DNA of 41,837 nucleotides from Chromera velia (GCA_018398765.1 JAHBMJ010000300.1:9101-50937); one strand, 5' to 3'; positions 12,141 through 23,110 are shown, counted from the first letter of the stretch. Made by a program: numbers and translations. The notes: generated from the letters alone by a model not told the origin.

Positions 12141-12685
12141 CTCGATCATTTCCTTTCCTTTATACAAGCATCGTTCATCCTCGATCATGCTTTATTCATT
12201 CCTGCCTATACTTGAATGAACTCATATAATGAAATGAGAAGCGAACGGATACATATCGATCCTCGTAAGACTGATATCGCGGAATCAAGAAATCAATTGC
12301 ATCTGCATGAGGATAAAAAATTTTGTTTCACATCCACACATACGCTTCGATCGATTGTCTAGTTCATGAATACATGACATGAAAGCTGTGGTCGCAACTG
12401 GACCTGCATGAGCTTGCTCGCTTTGTGCATGCGCGTATGACTTCTGGTGGCAACCATGCCAGTCTCTGTAGGGTCAGACTCGCCAACCCTGTAGCCTCCC
12501 TCTCTCCTCTTTCTGGTGGCAATGCATCTGTGCATGCTCGTCGCACTGTCGACATGAACGACTGATGCTGCTCAATCAATCGTCCACACTTTGAGTACCA
12601 CTGCACAAACATACTACAAGCTGGTCTTTCTACGTTTCTTTATAACTGCTGGTCAGAAGAATTGTCAGCCTTCTCCTTTCTTCTG

Positions 12686-14149
12686 TCAGACGCAATCTGA
12701 CACACTCTTGCTTCCTCCCCTTCCCTTTGCTTCACTCAGTGATCGACCTAGGGTGGGGTCTGCCTTCACTTCTCGCAGCTTATGCAGGAGGGCACCACAG
12801 GTTGTCTCCTCTGTCTCCTCTTTCTTACTCTCTGTCTCTTCCTCCTTCTCTGCCTGTCTGGCAGCGAATGCGCTTTCGATTTCTGCGATCTGCTGCTCTG
12901 TCAATTCCTCCTCTCTCTCCACTCTTCTGGGGCCTGGCATACGGCTTTTGACTCCTGTCTGGATCGGTCTTTCTGTTTGACGGCGGTTGGGGGAATTGGC
13001 GAACTCATCTTCTTCTTCGCCGTCTCTGTCCTGTCCCTCACTGCACTTACACCCTTCGATGTGATACATGCCTGAGGGGCGGTACACCCACTTGTTGTCA
13101 GACCTCTCTCCTGTCATACGGACCATCTTTGGCTGCCCCTCTGGCCTCCAGATGTCGCTGGTCTCGTCGGAGTTATGACCAAATGACAGGTGTTTTGGCC
13201 CTCTGCCATCTGCCCTCTCTCTCGGCTTCTGAATAATGATAATGTCACAGTCAGGACAGTCTTTTGTACCATGACCTGCGTGCAATGTCCTGTAGAGGAA
13301 ACACCTGTGGAACTCCCTGAGGATCTCTTTCTCTTTATTAGTCAGGGGTGACAGCTTTTGGATATTGTGTTCTCTGCTTCTGTTCGTCTGCTCCAGTGTA
13401 CCGATGTCCATGGGTGCTAGACCAGTGGGATCATATGACATATGACCTCCACCACCGGTCACAGGGGGTGCTTCTGTTAAAGAAAGTGTTCTGAGGTGGG
13501 TTGCTGCTACAGCAAATGAAACAGATAGGTGGGAAACGATCGCGAGTGCTTCAAATGCTACTTCTACTGCTGCTTCGGGGTTTGCGGGTTTCTTTCTGTT
13601 CACCTCCTTTTAGACATTTTCGGGAAGACCCTTCTCGTACTGATATACTTTGTTGCTCATGCTCATGTCAGGGATAAAGAGCATGTTGGAGATGAAGTTG
13701 CTCGTGTACGTCTTGAGATCTGTGTCCGACACTCCCATACACTTCATCCTGTCCAGTTCATCTCGGTGATCATAACGAGTCCGTCTGTCCTAAAAATATG
13801 TCAGCAGGACAGTCTGGAGCTCCAACCACGTCGCAGGCGTGTGCCCATTCTTTTCTGCAAGCTTTACAGCCTTGACTGCATCACCTTTGAGGTGGCTATC
13901 AGCTACACTGAGCAGCTGCGCATCGGTCATACCATGGAAGTCATGGTACTTCTCGCATACCCGGACCCAATCTTCGAATTCCTCAACTATAATTCCAGTA
14001 TAATCTTAGATTGGTTTGATCGCCTTCGCAAAAGCACTGGAAGAAGTGGAATGTAAGTCGCCGAGGATCGCTCTCAGCTCAGTAATCTCTGCAGCCTGAG
14101 CTTGGTACAAGGTTTTTAACTCTTCGAATTCTCTGGTGAAACCTTCCAT
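12686..14149 (-). pseudogene. gag: gag-like open frame with three in-frame stops
   Basis: From ATG at 14149 to TGA at 12686 (488 codons) the frame is continuous except for TAA at 14008-14006, TAG at 13792-13790 and TAA at 13612-13610; there is no frameshift. The N-terminus is coiled-coil-like. The middle has the capsid pattern of retrotransposon Gag (FEDWVRVCEKYH, then TPATWLELQTVLL). The later part has PMDIGTLEQ, typical of Gag between capsid and nucleocapsid. A CCHC knuckle seems damaged: C at the start and GHGTKDC at the end are present, but the expected second Cys is Tyr (TAC, one transition from TGC). The tail is charged (E/R/K). All three stops lie one C-to-T change from CAA/CAG. Confidence 0.8.
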
Positions 14150-14193
14150 CCTGACAGAGCAAATTTGGTCGCAACGAGGCTCCTGCTATCACG

Positions 14194-14504
14194 TATAGCG
14201 TAGTGGCTAGCTATACGTTAGCAGACGAGGGCTCATCGAGACAGAGACATAGTCAGACGGAAGGTCTGTCATGCTAGGCATTTGTTGTTATTCGCTCGTT
14301 CATTCTGTTTCTGTCAGTCTGACTCTCATGCGACAGAAATACGACTGTTGATTCATGTGGCTAAATCGCATGCAATGACACGCGCGCTTACTTTGATCGC
14401 GGCCCCGGAACGACGTGCACACACACGGGCCGGTTCCATCACAATTGATACGTGAAGGTGGGGTGCTCGCTGACGCTCGCACCACGATGGGCATACACGT
14501 TATA
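14194..14504 (-). repeat. 5' LTR of the gag-only element
   Basis: Direct repeat partner of 11803-12115. Its termini are TA...TA rather than TG...CA, each difference being a transition. Confidence 0.88.
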
Positions 14505-14509
14505 ATAGG

Positions 14510-15434
14510 TCTTCCCTTAGCTACTCGAAAGCTTCCTTAAAGTACCATAAAGTTCTTTTCCACTGGCTTAAGTTTCATTGTTTCCTGCCGTTTAATGTAG
14601 TTTCATGAAAATCAGAATTCTATGTAGAATTATATATGATATAGGATTTAACCCTCAATCATCATCATCATCATCATATAGAATTCTAACTTTAGTTTCT
14701 AAGTATTTCTGAGAAGGGTACTATTGTTTGTAGCTATCAAGCCGAGCTAAAAAACACGTACCGAGCTATTAAAGGCTGAGCTGATTTAGGTCGAAGATAC
14801 ATGTATATTGAGCTCACCGCCAGGCCTAGGCGCCGGTATAGGTTTGTACTCTAGAAGCATACACCATAGGGTCAGAAACCTAGGTACCAACCAAAGCCAC
14901 TTGACACGGAGGCCGGGTCGTCCAGATGGAACCTCGATCGATTGCTAATTGACTAACGCCAGGCCTAGAGAGGTAAACACACTTAAGCAAGGGAAGCGAA
15001 GACCCGAAAGAACTGAGGCCGGACATGACACTGAAAGGTGATGCTCTTCTGTTACTGAAAGAAACCCAGAGAAGAAAAATCCCGTCCAGAGACATGACGG
15101 GTCGCGTATGCATACTTCAGAAGGAAACTCATGAAAAGCATGACATGAAAGAAACCACAAGAAAAAACATGGATGCAACATAGGCAGAGCATAAGCAAAA
15201 GCGGTGCCAGAAAGATCCTGAAGTCAGAGCCAAAGCACACCACCCCGCGGCGCATCACGCACCATACACATACTTGCTTTGACAAAAAACAATTAAAATA
15301 ATTAGCATACACAAACAATACTCCCACAGGCAACTTGGATCCACTTTATGGAGTGCATGCAAGCACGCAGACAACAAAACTAACACAGCCCAAAAACGAG
15401 AGACATATAACCATCACAGTCTGATTAACTCCCT
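14510..15434. other. Non-coding region with a CCCTCAATCAT repeat end
   Basis: No gene is seen. At 14641-14690 the string TAGGATTTAACCCTCAATC followed by a CAT run matches (inverted) the right end of the small element at 37277-37436. It is flanked by a short hairpin built on AGAATTCTA. The part above about 14900 may be the 3' untranslated tail of the retroelement fragment at 15435-15790. Confidence 0.4.
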
Positions 15435-15790
15435 TCACGCAGCCGACTCAGGATCCTCCTGCATGAAGCGGTCTCTCTCGTGAGACAGCTGCATGGAAAA
15501 CTCCCGACCGAGAAGAGAGACCGGCTGGAACAGCCCCCTCTGACCCTTGCCATGGAATGCAGAGGTCAGAACATTGATCACCACATATCTCTGCAGCGTG
15601 CAACCGAGGATTTTCCAGTAACGATCAGTCAACCGAGCCTGTACAGCCATCAGCTCACCCTCTGTCGAAAACCCCGCCCTCGAGCTAGCCACACTGACTA
15701 GCTTTTTGACGAAAGAGACAGTCTCCCTGTCCGGACGTCCAAAGGTCTCGAAGACCAATGGGACAAACCGAAGATACGCCTGCGCGCGCG
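15435..15790 (-). pseudogene. 5'-truncated C-terminus of a non-LTR retroelement
   Basis: The minus-strand frame begins abruptly near 15790 (reading RFVPLVFETFGRPD) and ends at 15435. It closely parallels the C-terminus of the element at 34131-36846: both share FVPLVFET(F/Y)GRP, a central VQARL and CTLQR(Y/F)V, then G(L/H)FQP(V/K)(S/G)LLG. It is therefore a second, truncated copy of the same or a sister family. Sharp 5' truncation is usual for target-primed reverse transcription. It lies just upstream of the Rab gene on the opposite strand. Confidence 0.75.
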
Positions 15791-16111
15791 GTCAGACTGA
15801 GCTATAGCACGCATGACTGCATGGCGCGGGGGGGCCCGAGCTAGCTACCTTTAAATTTCAAGGTTGGAATCGTTCTCTCAGCATGTTCTCAGCCGTTCGA
15901 TCATTGTGGTGCTGTCTACAAATGTCTGTGAATGTCCGGCCCTGGAGGCATGCACATTACAGCAATACCCTTCAGACAGCACACAACCTACTTGATTCCG
16001 TCAGAGCGGGCGCCGGAAATAATTCAATTAAGGCCGGTCTGCTTCGTGATTCGACTTGGTTGCCTGTTGCTCACCGGTGTCGATCCGTGTGAGGGAGGAG
16101 CTAGCGACACA

Positions 16112-19082
16112 ATGTCGGAGGGGGCGTATGACCACCTCTTCAAGATTTTGCTCATCGGGGACAGTGGAGTGGGCAAGAGCAGTATTCTTCTGAGGTTCAC
16201 GGACGATGAATTCAACCCGAAGTCGCTGTCCACAATCGGTAGGCTGACGAGACTGCGGACTGCTCCACTTCAATTTGCCTGACCGTCATGCTGTCTCCTC
16301 AGACCCTTATTTCTGTCTGACGGTGTCATTTCGGTGAAACTTCTGCAGGTGTTGACTTTAAGGTGAAGTTTATGAACTTGAGGGGAAAGCGCTTGAAGCT
16401 CGCCGTATGGGACACTGCAGGCCAAGAGAGGTTTCGGACCCTCACAAGTTCCTATTACAGGGGGGCTCACGCGATAATTCTTGTGTAGTCAGTTCGCAGA
16501 ACACCAGTTTCTTCTCTCCTCGTCTGCTGGTAGTGTCCAGACTGTCAGCTTCTGTGCTATCCTCGTGACTGCGGTCAAGCATTTTCTGTTCTCTTTCTGT
16601 CTGACACAGTTGATCGATACGGAGAAAAGGGCCGTCTCGCTGATCTTATTTCTCTTTGGCCTTCACACCCGTGTCCGCTTCTTGGTGTCTGCGGTTTTTT
16701 CGGTCGGCTCCTCTTCGCACTTTGTCCGCTTCCCCCTTACCCTCAACCCCTTGTTCAATTGAACACTCAACTAGCCATTCCTTCCTGGGCTGCGTACGTC
16801 ATTCATTTGTGCTGTGGTGTGCAGTGACTGTTGCGTGAAGGAGTCGTTCAACAATCTGCAGACCTGGCTGGAGGAAGTCCGGAAATATGCAACGAATGTA
16901 GATGCGGTGAGTGTGAAGAGAAAATGAAGTGATTCACGAAGCCTGGGTGGCGTCTTTTTTTTTTTGCTTTTTTCATTCGTGCCCCTGAAGCAAGGAAGGC
17001 ATCACTCTCTTCAGCAAGTCATACATCCCAGCTCTCTCTACATGCTCCCGGCATACGCGCGCTTGCTTGCAGGTGAAAATGCTTGTGGCAAATAAAGTCG
17101 ACAAGGTAAGTTTTTTTGTGCACACGCTCATGCTTCCTTTCATATGACGTTTCTTCCCTCTTCCTACGTCCTTGTCTCCTTTGCATGCCTCCCCCCCCGA
17201 CTGAACGATTCAAGTGATGGTTGGATGCGCTTTCTTTCTTTTTTTCTTTCTTTCATTTTTTCCTTTTTTTGTTCCTTTCTGTATGGTCTTTTGGGGGCAG
17301 ACTACAGGAAGGGTTTTTTTGAGGAAAGCTCTACACTCCACTCAAAAGAGCGCTGAAATGGAGATTCTCAAGGAAGCGTTGTCTGATTATTTGGCAATGA
17401 GTGACGCTCACATTTCAAACGATGAGATACATTGTGGTGACCTGGCGATGCATAGGGACCTAGCTGTCTCTTTCCACTCCACTCCCCTGGAGCTTTCAGT
17501 TCCTTCACTTTCTTTCTTCGCTGAGTTTTTGGAAGCCACGAAGAAAGGCCATCAAAATCAGCCTCCGTGTTTTCCTCTCTCTGCCTCGCAGACCAGTTTC
17601 CTTCTCCAGAGAGTTCCCTCCCGTCCTCCCCTCTTGACTTTCCCTCAATTCCTTCTCTCTCTCTCTCTCCGTTGTATTTTATTTTCCTTTCCTTCTCTCT
17701 CTGTCCTCCCACCGCCTTCCCTCCCTCCTTGCCGAACGGGGATCTGTTCCGTTCTCCACTCCCCCCCCCCCCTCCATGCATGCGTCTGGAGCTGGTCGTC
17801 ACTTCATTCTTAACTCAGTCTTCTCACTCACTCTGCCTGCCCCCTTTGTGTTCCGTTTCGTCTTCTTCCTTCCTCACTCCTCTCCCTACTGCCCTCCCCT
17901 GCTGCACTCCCTCCCTTTCTCCTTTGTCCCTCGTTTCCTGGCAGGCGCCAGCAGAGGTGACCCGGGAAGAAGGAGAGGCATTCGCAGTGGATCACTCGAC
18001 TTTGTTCATCGAGACCTCAGCAAAGACAAGAGTGAGTCGATCGGCACGGCAGGGCTGGAGGTGGGGGGGGGGAATTTCGATCAAGGAAGGAAATTGGCGC
18101 ATACTGATGCCTGCATAGTGCGTTGAAATGCATGTTAGTGGAGGGACAGGCAGGCAGGGAGGGCCTCGACTTTGTTCCCTCTTGCAACGATCGAGGCAAG
18201 AAGGAAGGAAGGAAGGAAGGAGTGGGAAAGGCAAAAGAATTGAATGCGTGCGAGGGGGTGGGTGGTGCATCTGTAATCTTCTGGACATGAGAGATCATGC
18301 AGACGTGGCATGCATGAGCGGCTCTCTGTGCGGTGGGTGTGTCTTCAAAGACTTTCCCTGGCGGCAGCTTGAACTACACTGACTGACAGACGGAGGACAT
18401 GAGCTCTTTCTCCCTCCGAAGAACAACTGCGAGGGAGCGAGAGAGACAAACAGGGAACTCAATGGAAACACACACACACACACACACACAACACAGAGAG
18501 AGAGAGAGAGAGAGAGAAAGAAAGAAAGAAAGCGAGAGAGAGAGAGGATGGGCGAATTCTGTCTCGTGCCTCTCAGTTTTGCCACGTGCACGGTATTCTT
18601 CTCAGAATAAAGAATTTATCCTTAATGTCTCCCCCCCTGTCTTCTATTTTTCTTTTTTGCTGTTGAATACACGTATGTATAGGTCGGCATCGCCCAGGCC
18701 TTCGAGGAGGTGGTGCAAAAGATTTTGGACACGCCTGAACTTCTACACAACACAGTCCCAGTCGGTCCGTTGAGAGAGAGAGAGAGAGAGAGAGGTGGGA
18801 GGGAATCAGAAGGCCTTTTTGCTGTGTGCTGTTTTCTGAAACTTGGTTCCTAGTGGCCCTTTTCCCGTCATTGATGCTCCCTCCCCCCTCTTTTGTCTTC
18901 GAATGCAAACCTTTCTTCTTTCTTGCCTTGATTCTTTTTGTCGTGCCTCAATGCCTCCATGCATGCATGCATGCCTTCCTGCATGCCTGAATGAATGAAT
19001 GCTTGCAGGTGCGGGTGTGGCGCATCGACTCGACGGCAGCAACGCTAACCCGCAAGCGTCAGGGTCGGGATGCTGTAGTTGA
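16112..19082 (+). CDS. RAB18: Rab18-like small GTPase (seven exons, complete)
   Basis: Exons 16112-16238, 16349-16487, 16825-16906, 17073-17105, 17945-18031, 18683-18764 and 19009-19082 join in phase to a 207-residue protein ending in TGA, the usual Rab length. All guanine-nucleotide motifs are present: P-loop GDSGVGKS (16-23), switch I Thr41 in [18 protein letters not shown] (63-69), NKVD (123-126) and ETSAKT (150-155). The [10 protein letters not shown] effector region and [14 protein letters not shown] fit the Rab18 group. The C-terminus GSGCCS carries the dicysteine for geranylgeranylation, so the protein should cycle on and off membranes; Rab18 relatives act at ER and lipid-droplet membranes. 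Donors include GTAGGC, GTCAGT, GTGAGT, GTAAGT and GTCCGT. The last two junctions are supported mainly by frame and the recovered CCS tail. Confidence 0.93.
18469..18547. repeat. (CA)n(GA)n microsatellite in a Rab18 intron
   Basis: A short CA run passes into a GA run with GAAA interruptions, inside the intron between exons 5 and 6. A second GA run follows exon 6 at about 18773-18793. Confidence 0.9.
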
Positions 19083-19734
19083 TGGATTGGTGGGGCTTTG
19101 GGGGTTTTGGGAAGTGGAGGTCGTCAATGGCGAGAAAGAAAAAAATTGGGGTGGTCAAGGGTACTTACTTGTTTTAGCATATAGGGGTCAAGGGAAACTG
19201 TTGTCGCTGAGTATGTCCACACAGGTGGTAGCGGGAGACAGACAGAGAGAGAGAGAGATGCCCACCTGAAGTCTTTGGAGGGAGGATTTCAGGAAATGAC
19301 TTCATCTCTTCCATCTACCTTGCTTGCTCTCCGAAAAGAATCGCAAGCCCAAATTTCTCATTCGAATTGCTGCATGCGTGAGACTTGTGGATCAATTAAT
19401 CTAAACGACGTGGCCGGGATTTTGACCTTTCGGGTGTGATCATTATCGAAACGTGGATCGATTGAAGCACTGCATGCCGGTGGTATCGATTGCTCGACCA
19501 GGTCGCTAGGCAGGTCGAAGCGTTGCATATACAAGGGGAGTGATGAAGCCAGGGATGCATGTGGCCACATGTGTGGTTGACATGCAGTGTATCATATTGT
19601 AAACAGACATGCAAATTTATGCGACCTTCACAAAATATATTGTTTCGGTCAGCCGTCACATTGGTGACTGTATGCTCGTAATGGTTATATGGATTATAAG
19701 TGAAGTAGAACTAGAAATAGAAATAGTAGAAATT
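19083..19734. other. Downstream flank of the Rab18 gene
   Basis: No coding exon is recognised. The sequence becomes AT-richer towards 19730. The 3' end of the Rab18 transcript should lie here, but no clear polyadenylation signal can be assigned. Confidence 0.4.
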
Positions 19735-20309
19735 CCCTGCAGGTAGCCAGGATTTTGCGGGATTTTAGCCCAGGATTTTAGCGGATTTTACGGGATTTTG
19801 CCCAGGATTCTGCCGGACTCTTACTATTAAAAATATAACCCCTACACCTAGGATTTTAAAATCTAAAATCGTGGAAGAAAGCTAAAATCCTAGCCTCTTC
19901 CTAGGATTTTATGGGATTATACGGGATTTTACGGGATTTTAAAGAAATGAATAAAATTAAATTCAAAGATGAATGACACACTTCAAGGCTGCACAGAAGG
20001 GATAACCGGCATCGATTGTGATCAACTTTTATTTCATTGTTTTTGTTTATGTTAAAATTCCGTAAAATCCCGTATAATCCCATAAAATCCTGGTATTCAT
20101 TTCTAAAATCCTAGGATCCACGATTTTAGTCTTTATAATCCGGGTATTAATCCCTAGAACCAGGATTTTAGATTCTAAAATCCTGGAGAAATAGTCCAGC
20201 AGAATCCTGGGCAAAATCCACCTAAATCCGCTAAAATCCTGGCCAAAATCCCGTAAAATCCGCTAAAATCCTGGGCTAAAATCCCGCAAAATCCTAGCTA
20301 CCTGCAGGG
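19735..20309. repeat. Foldback element built from GGATTTTA-type units
   Basis: The outer ends are inverted copies: CCCTGCAGGTAGCCAGGATT on the left, and a right end whose complement reads CCCTGCAGGTAGCTAGGATT. The match continues inward for roughly 60 bases with few changes. Both arms consist of short units such as AGGATTTTAGC, GGGATTTTAC and GGATTTTGCCC, about 9-13 bp each. The whole 575-bp block could fold into one long hairpin. No ORF of note and no clear target-site duplication are seen. A degraded relative may lie at about 2730-2830. Confidence 0.75.
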
Positions 20310-20633
20310 GTTACTAAAAAATTTATTTAATATTTAAATTATTATTTAAATTAAGTCATACTGACTCATACAGTTAAGAACAGCCTGAGAACTGCAACTT
20401 GATTGACTATGGTATTGATTGATTAATTAATTAAAATTCTATAACATTAATTAACGTTAATCTTATATAAGTATTTTCCGCAGCTCAGTACCGCCGCACA
20501 CTGCCGTGGCTTAGCTAGCTTGCACCGTTTTTTATAAGATGTAGCTAGCTTAAAATCAACTTAAGCATGCATGATCTGCAAATTTATTAAATTTTATAAT
20601 GAATTATGATTCTCTATAGTAAAAAAGCCTAGT

Positions 20634-21015
20634 TAAACATGAAAATCGTAGAGGAAATGTATGGGAATCTGATGGGAAATCCTAGATTCGGAGAAATGAA
20701 TAAAAATCAAAGGGAAATCCTAGGGAGAACTGTGAAAAATCTATATAGGCTAAGATTTCTCATAGATTTCCCCCTGATTTGAAGCAATGATTTCCCCCTC
20801 CTACTCCCCCCCTTGGCCCAGGCTTGGGCCCAGGTTGATTTCCCTATGAATCAGGCTGTGATTTCCCTCGGATCTCCATTAATTTCCCATCAGTTTTCCA
20901 TTCATTTCCTACTTTAGATTTCCCATCGTTTTCTTTAAGATTTTCTTTGATTTTCATTGATTTTCCTAGGATTTCCTATCAGATTTCTATAAATTTCCCT
21001 GTGATTTCTATGTTT
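20634..21015. repeat. Second foldback element, GGGAAATC-type units
   Basis: The left arm, starting AAACATGAAAATCGTAGAGG and passing through AATCTGATGGGAAATCCTAG, is matched by the complement of the right arm (AAACATAGAAATCACAGGG ... AATCTGATAGGAAATCCTAG). The centre has GGCCCAGGCTTGGGCCCAGG. The arms again consist of short units, here GGAAATC/GATTTCC, different from the neighbouring element. It is non-coding. Confidence 0.65.
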
Positions 21016-21887
21016 CTTTGTACGGAAGTCCTGGTTCAAAACTTTAAGTCTGACCAGGGAGAGTGACCCTGAATTAACGATAATTTTTAAAAGTCTTTTG
21101 CCTTAATTTATAACGATTAATAACTTTACAAGTGAGAAGCTCTAGCTTTATTATGGGTTTTATATGGTTTTCCTACTTTTACTCTAACATAGAAATTGAT
21201 GATAGAATCCAACTTTCTTTCACCTTAAATAAAAAACACCGGGGAGGGAGCCTCAGGATGCCTCAGGGAGGGCGGAGAGAGTCCAAAACACAGAAAGATA
21301 ATTCAAAAAGATGAACTTGAAACCGGAAAAAAAAGAGGATAGAGGAAGAAAACAATGGGAACAGAGCTTGAAAGCAGAATAGTGGACAAAAACAGTGGCA
21401 AGAAACGGAAAAGGCCTAGAGTGGAGAGAGGTTGGACGCAGAAGAGGACGGATAGCTGCAAAAAATGAAAACATAAGCAGCAGCCTGTGGGTTCAAAGTC
21501 AAGCAACCAGTCACTCGGACGGATGAGAACATCGGCCAGGACTTGAGTGTCCAGAATCATGCAGGGGTAGGGGATCATTATATATCTGGAGGTGCATTTT
21601 TGTTCCCTGGGTGACTGTCAACAATCATTGAACAATGTCATGTCGTGTCATGTCATGTCTGAATTTCCGCCCAAGTAAATTTCCACTCCAAAAAGGATTT
21701 CTGGATTGCCTTTACCGCTTGAACATCAATTTGAAAAGGACGGATTTGCACTGTCCGCCTGTTGAACTTCCCCACTCTCACGTGCCTTCTACCTCCGTCT
21801 ACCTCTTTCTTTGGCGTCCCGATGCATACATATGTTGATAAATCAGTCGAAAAGATAACACGTAGTGGGCGTTCGCGAGTAGCGCTG

Positions 21888-22331
21888 TCAATCGTGAGGA
21901 AGAACAAGGTTACAATATCCGTAGTAGTAGTAGTTGTCAGGCTTCTTTGGGCAATCGAGCTTCGGCTTGCACGTCTCCCGCTTCTCCCCGTTGCAGGTCT
22001 CGTGGCAAGGGGTGAACTTCGGTTCGAGGTAGCAGCCTTCTGTATTCGTGAAATACTGTGCGTTGCTGCACTCACATTTGCGCAGGATCGAGTGGTAGTG
22101 CCAGGCACACGCGCTTTCCCCACCCCAGCAGCCGCCCGGGTAGGGTCCGTTATATGCGTCCCTCATGGGAAACGTCCCCATCTGGAGCATCAGGGCGTTC
22201 TCGTTGCACTGGTCGACAGTGCAGCTTGTGGGGAGAATCGGTTTCTCCTTAGATTGATTCTCCTTCAGCTGCAGTCCACTTGCAAAGGAGAGGATACCGG
22301 CAATGAGGGAGAGACGGGAAATGAAATTCAT
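21888..22331 (-). CDS. Small secreted cysteine-rich protein
   Basis: Single exon, 147 aa, from ATG at 22331 to TGA at 21888. The ORF is open further upstream, but this Met directly precedes a classic signal peptide (MNFISRLSLIAGILSFASG), so it is the likely start. The mature part has about 12 cysteines in roughly 110 residues, spaced as SCTVDQC, GGCWGG, ACAWHY, KCEC, GCY, PCHETC, TC, DC and YC, plus many aromatic residues near the end (YYYYGYC). An even Cys number suggests a disulfide-stabilised extracellular or cell-surface domain. It resembles small EGF/lectin-like secreted domains only in a general way; I do not recognise the family. Confidence 0.7.
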   Translation of the reverse strand: MNFISRLSLIAGILSFASGLQLKENQSKEKPILPTSCTVDQCNENALMLQMGTFPMRDAYNGPYPGGCWGGESACAWHYHSILRKCECSNAQYFTNTEGCYLEPKFTPCHETCNGEKRETCKPKLDCPKKPDNYYYYGYCNLVLPHD

Positions 22332-22549
22332 CGTTGCAGATTTTCTGGTGCAATAAGGGCCACTCTCTTCTTCTGCTTCCCCTTCGCGTTTCTTCTGTGA
22401 CTTCCCAAGATTGGAACAGACTTTCTCCTGAAAGGTCTGTATGAGGGGGTCTGGAGTTTGGAGATTCCTTTCAAGATGACCACTTTCTGCGTTTTCATTG
22501 AACGTCGAAACAAACTTGTCTATACTTGCATGAATTTTGATCCGGCCAC

Positions 22550-23110
22550 CAAAAATACGTACATGCATGCATGCATCGATCATTGCATTTTTTTTTTTTT
22601 GCATGCATTTAATTTTTTTTTTTTTTTAATTATGTATCGATCGGTCGATCGATCGATGCATGCAAAAAAAAATATCTGTATCGTTATAACGGGATACACC
22701 CAACTAGTTGGGTGAGTGCCTCGGGGGGCCATTTAGGGGGTCGGCCATAATTTGATTGTTGCAAACCATCAGGGGCTTGGGCATGTCTTATATTAATTGC
22801 CTGCATGGGCAAGTGGCCGGCAGGGGCCACGGCAACGCGCGCAAAATGTGCTTTTCGGGACCGCATGCGCGCGGATATACACGCAACTCCGTGCGAGTTA
22901 CTTGAGGGGCACGCATCATGACGTACGAGCGCGGATCAAGCGATCGCGGCTCCGTGCGAGTTGCTTGAGGGGCATATTTTGGAATCAGGACAGACACCGA
23001 ACCCCCCCCCCCCCAAAATGAAAAAAATTCGTTATGCGAGTGCGTGCGATCTCAGGGCCTCTCGGCTGATCTCAGCAGAGCTGAGCTGCCCCCCGAGGCG
23101 ATTAAATGAA
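22550..23110. other. Intergenic region with GCATGC runs and a short direct duplication
   Basis: GCATGCATGC and CGATCGATCGATGCATGC palindromes lie at about 22560-22670 together with long poly-T runs. The string CTCCGTGCGAGTT(A/G)CTTGA is present twice, at about 22887 and 22951, each preceded by GCGCGGAT, giving an imperfect tandem duplication of about 65 bp. This lies between divergent genes (21888 minus, 23343 plus), so promoters are expected here. No gene is seen. Confidence 0.5.

Larger units (their letters stand above)
11803..14504 (-). mobile_element. Non-autonomous, gag-only LTR retrotransposon (TR-GAG-like)
   Basis: Two direct repeats of 313 and 311 bp bound a 2.1-kb interior. The left copy begins TG and ends CA; the right copy begins and ends TA, each explained by one transition. 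Flanking 5-mers are ATGGG (11798-11802) and ATAGG (14505-14509), a target-site duplication with one transition. Read on the minus strand, the 5' LTR is 14504-14194, followed by a gag frame, about 570 bp of non-coding sequence and a purine tract (GGGGAGGGGCATG) abutting the 3' LTR at 12115, which fixes the orientation. No protease, integrase or reverse transcriptase is present, so it would depend on enzymes in trans. I could not identify a convincing tRNA primer-binding site. Confidence 0.85.

Noticed and set aside
12686-14149. Genome-wide reassignment of UAA/UAG to glutamine
   Set aside because: Apparently intact host genes in the window end in TAA, TAG and TGA, and UAR is absent inside their exons. 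Deamination of repeat copies is simpler.
14194-14504. tRNA primer-binding site next to the 5' LTR
   Set aside because: The sequence after the LTR on the minus strand (CGTGATAGCAGGAGCC) does not begin with TGG, so I could not support a primer match.
16082-16111. Upstream start for the Rab gene in the overlapping plus-strand ORF from 15932
   Set aside because: That ORF reads through non-conserved sequence. [19 protein letters not shown] places the P-loop at the normal distance from the N-terminus.
19735-20309. CRISPR-like array of short repeats
   Set aside because: Units are variable, contiguous without unique spacers, arranged in two inverted arms, and the window is eukaryotic.
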